Shown here: in pieces, positions 61,871-64,000 of the stretch
How positions within the stretch are numbered: the first letter of the stretch is position 1
Layout: every line of letters starts with the position of its first letter
Notes under the pieces: generated by a model
The model's database searches: none
Told to the model about the DNA's origin: nothing
Seen by the model: only the letters and a program-made list of their open reading frames with translations
Made by a program: the position numbers and the translations under genes
Origin: Pseudomonas agarici
GTDB taxonomy: Bacteria; Pseudomonadota; Gammaproteobacteria; Pseudomonadales; Pseudomonadaceae
NCBI RefSeq assembly: GCF_900109755.1
Contig: NZ_FOAR01000022.1
Span: forward strand, 1 to 64,000
Direction: 5' to 3'
Length of the DNA: 64,000 bases

Positions 61871-63625
61871 ATGCGTGCCGGTATTTTTTATCTACTTGTA
61901 ACATTGATATTATTCCAAGGCTGCTCTTTCTCTCGGGAGGGGTCGTTGTCGGATTCCTCCACGGATGAGCTGCCAACGACAGCTTCCGAAAATAATCCCG
62001 ACGCAGCCAGGGCAGCCGGCACTTATGCAGACCCGAAGCACTGGAGCGAGGCCACCTTTATAGGGGCGATACATAAGGGCAATGATGGTTTTTATGAGGC
62101 AAGATTCAACGGTGGCGCATGCCCGACCTGTTACTACCCGCCCGCTGGAGCCGATAATGCCTGGTGGTTCTTTCGCGGTGTGAATTCGGGTTTGTATTCG
62201 AATCCGAAGTCCTGGAGTGAAACTACCTATGTAGGAGCGATACATCGGGGAAATACCGGTTTCTATGAGGCCAGGTTCAACGGTAGTGCATGCTCGACCT
62301 GTTACTATCCACCTGCTGGCGCCGATAATGCCTGGTGGCTTTTTCGTGGGGCACATGCCGGGACTTTTAATGATCCGAAATCCTGGAGCGAGTTCTCTTA
62401 TGTCGGCGCAATACATGGGCTCGGTCATACAAAGCGCTTTGTTTCAAAATTCAATGGTGCTGCATAAGCCACACATTATTACCCAACCAACACGCGGGAG
62501 AATGCCTGGTGGCATACCGCCGCCAGCGGATGTTGGACAGGGAGGAGTCCGGTAACCTCGCTGAGCGACCTGGCAATGGCCGATACCAGCCAACAGGCCA
62601 AGCTGCCTGAGGGGCGTTTTCCGGACATTCAATCATTGCTCTCGAAATCGCCGACCGGGCAGCTCTCGTCGTTACTCAAGGGCGTTCGCCCTTCCATGTT
62701 GGAACTCAGGAACATCTATGAAGATTATCAGGTAAGCAGCGCGAATTTGATAAAGGATAATGGCGATTTTGGGGCTCTGATTGTTGCCATTCGCGCCGAC
62801 GGTAGTTTTGTTGCATTTCTCGATACTCCGGAAAACCGTGGAACTATCATTGGTAGCGCCAACGGAGCACAAACCTGGATCAAGGAAGAAAAATATGATT
62901 ATCTTACCCCGGACACCGTTGAGTCCGATGCGCAGTTCGAGGATTTGTCCTTTGTCGCGGATAACTCGGTAAACAGCCTGCTGGTTGATCATGATTGTAA
63001 TGGCCGGATCATTGTCGATGTATTGGCCGGGTTCTCGAAGTCTGTCGCTGATCGGGTGGGAGACGCTACCGCTTTTGCACTTGCGCAAATCGAAAGTGCA
63101 AACTTGGGACTGCGAAATTCAAGAGCCGATACGGTGCGTCTCAGGTTAGTGGGCACCCAGATTGTCAACGAGGATTATCCGGTCACTGAGACAACTCTTA
63201 GCTTGGTCACGAGTATTTTCAAGAATGGTATTCTTGAGTCCGGGGCTGATATGGTTGCCGGGTATTTTAATATGCCTACAGGTGATGCGGCGGGGGGCAT
63301 TGCTTATGCGCCTGGCCGTTATAGTATTCAGAGAACTGCCCAGCCTGCCGCATTTCGGCATGAAATCGGGCATAATGTCGGCGGCGGGCACTGCAATACG
63401 GGTGGCACTGATAATTATAAGTTTGGATTCAGTAATGGCACATCGGCAACTTTTCTATGTGGAAATAATGTTAATTATTATTCGACGCCTTTTGTTCTGG
63501 ATGGTAGCGGTCGTCCACTAGGCAATGCAAAAACCGCGGATATGACTAGGTTGTGGGGTGAAAGAGCTGCGGCGATGTCTGCCTATGCTAAGTCCATCAC
63601 CGCTCCTGTTGGCGTATACCCCTGA
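61871..63625 (+). pseudogene. Lipoprotein zinc metallopeptidase gene with one in-frame stop
   Basis: From ATG 61871 (GGAGAG upstream) the frame encodes a lipoprotein signal (lipobox L-F-Q-G-C, MRAGIFYLLVTLILFQGC), three tandem modules of about 57 residues and then a TAA at 62465-62467. The same frame stays open past it to 63625 and encodes a peptidase domain with HEIGHNVGGGHC near 63359. This fits the HExxHxxGxxH zinc site of reprolysin-like and peptidyl-Asp (M72-like) metallopeptidases. Without the stop the product would be about 583 residues. The stop replaces a codon that is Cys in the first two modules. The downstream part has an ATG at 62576, but no good ribosome-binding site or export signal. 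The region is AT-richer than its surroundings. Readthrough or sequencing error are alternatives to a broken gene. Confidence 0.75.
62030..62542 (+). repeat. Three tandem 171-base modules in the metallopeptidase gene
   Basis: Modules begin at 62030, 62201 and 62372. Each encodes about 57 residues with the pattern DPKxWSExTYVGAIH, GFYEARFNG, a cysteine pair and NAWW. Modules 1 and 2 are about 75 percent identical in protein sequence. Module 3 is diverged and carries the TAA. The spacing of Trp and Tyr recalls small carbohydrate-binding modules, which is only an impression. Confidence 0.85.
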
Positions 63626-63645
63626 TCCTGGAGCACTGTTGGAAA

Positions 63646-63673
63646 GCCCAGTCACCGATATCGGTGACTGGGC
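63646..63673. terminator. Perfect 28-bp palindrome, bidirectional terminator
   Basis: GCCCAGTCACCGAT is followed directly by its exact complement. It lies in the 62-base gap between the end of the metallopeptidase frame and the end of the convergent efeO. A stable 12-base stem with a four-base loop would form in either transcript. Confidence 0.8.
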
Positions 63674-63687
63674 GTGTTCCTGTTTAC

Positions 63688-64000
63688 TCAGTTCAGACCC
63701 AACTTGCCGCGCAGGGTCGACAGGTCTTCGGCCAGGGTGTTGACCGGGCCGACCAACGCCTTGCGGTCGGCGTCCTTGACCTTGTCATAGGTCTGGAAAC
63801 CACCGTCCTCGGTTTTGTACTTGGCCAGGATCTTGTTCACTGCGGCAAAGTTCTTGTCGACTTTGGCGGCGAAGGCCTTGTCCTGCTGCTCGATCTGCGG
63901 GCGGAACAGTTCGACGATTTTCTTCGCACCGTCGATGTTGCCTTGAAAGTCATAGAGGTCGGTGTGACTGTAGCGGTCTTCTTCACCGGAAATCTTGGTC
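63688..64000 (-). CDS. efeO: Iron uptake protein EfeO, C-terminal part
   Basis: The minus strand is open from the window edge to a stop at 63688-63690, giving the last 104 residues. They read YSHTDLYDFQGNIDGAKKIV, then IEQQDKAFAAKVDKNFAAVN and DLSTLRGKLGLN. This matches the C-terminal imelysin-like (M75) region of EfeO, the periplasmic partner of the EfeUOB ferrous/ferric iron importer. The start and any efeB or efeU genes lie outside the window. Confidence 0.88.
   Translation of the reverse strand, partial: TKISGEEDRYSHTDLYDFQGNIDGAKKIVELFRPQIEQQDKAFAAKVDKNFAAVNKILAKYKTEDGGFQTYDKVKDADRKALVGPVNTLAEDLSTLRGKLGLN

Noticed and set aside
1..64000. tRNA, rRNA, insertion sequence or prophage genes
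   Set aside because: No cloverleaf, ribosomal RNA segment, transposase, integrase or phage structural gene was recognised on either strand.

Overview
The window looks like a chromosomal segment of a Pseudomonas, most likely from the fluorescens/putida side of the genus. Base composition and codon use are GC-rich throughout most of it. The gene set is typical of that group: a CsgG/DUF4810/DUF799 lipoprotein operon, a short-/branched-chain acyl-CoA degradation cluster under an AraC-type regulator, dhcR-dhcAB-atoB, ybhP-clsB-ybhN, a cystathionine beta-synthase/gamma-lyase pair, a Pst phosphate transporter, and efeO at the right edge. Identifications rest on reading the sequence and on remembered family features; no database search was run.

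Layout. 1-1.4 kb: an edge-truncated PAAR-type protein with a small partner gene, then a short orphan type I-F CRISPR array (4 repeats, 3 spacers) with its leader and no cas genes. 1.4-3.1 kb: three-lipoprotein operon. 3.2-12.4 kb: AraC-type regulator, then acyl-CoA synthetase, SDR dehydrogenase, thiolase, acyl-CoA dehydrogenase and enoyl-CoA hydratase, facing a convergent acyl-CoA dehydrogenase/3-hydroxyisobutyryl-CoA hydrolase-like pair. Together these fit oxidation of isoleucine- and valine-type short branched acyl-CoAs to acetyl- and propionyl-CoA. 12.7-14 kb: a lipoprotein, a HicA-HicB toxin-antitoxin pair and a perfect 24-bp palindrome upstream of it. 14-19.5 kb: dhcB/dhcA/atoB ketoacid use with a divergent LysR regulator, a DUF4174 protein, a methyltransferase remnant and a TauE/SafE permease. 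19.8-34.4 kb: a hybrid PAS histidine kinase, a phospholipid (cardiolipin synthase) operon, a chromate transporter, a VOC protein, reverse transsulfuration genes, an alcohol dehydrogenase, a bile-acid/sodium symporter-like protein, a LysR regulator and a dicarboxylate symporter.

34.4-46 kb is the most distinctive part. It is a minus-strand two-partner secretion (TPS) locus with, in transcription order, a lipoprotein alpha/beta-hydrolase, a 1010-residue TpsB transporter that continues into a second complete porin-like barrel, a sequon-rich TpsA adhesin, a signal-peptide-bearing argininosuccinate-lyase/fumarase-superfamily protein whose start codon overlaps the tpsA stop, and an HMW1C-like (GT41) N-glycosyltransferase. 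I infer that the adhesin is N-glycosylated in the cytoplasm and then exported through the fusion transporter. The porin half and the periplasmic lyase may add a small-molecule function not found in the classical HMW system.

46-64 kb: a SleB-like hydrolase, a dienelactone hydrolase, an unrecognised low-GC gene, a pstSCAB operon without phoU, an aldo/keto reductase, glycerate kinase, nicotinamidase, cytochrome b561, a chemoreceptor and phosphatidylserine synthase. Next comes an AT-richer, probably acquired lipoprotein metallopeptidase gene split by a single in-frame TAA inside the third of three tandem modules. The 3' part of efeO closes the window.
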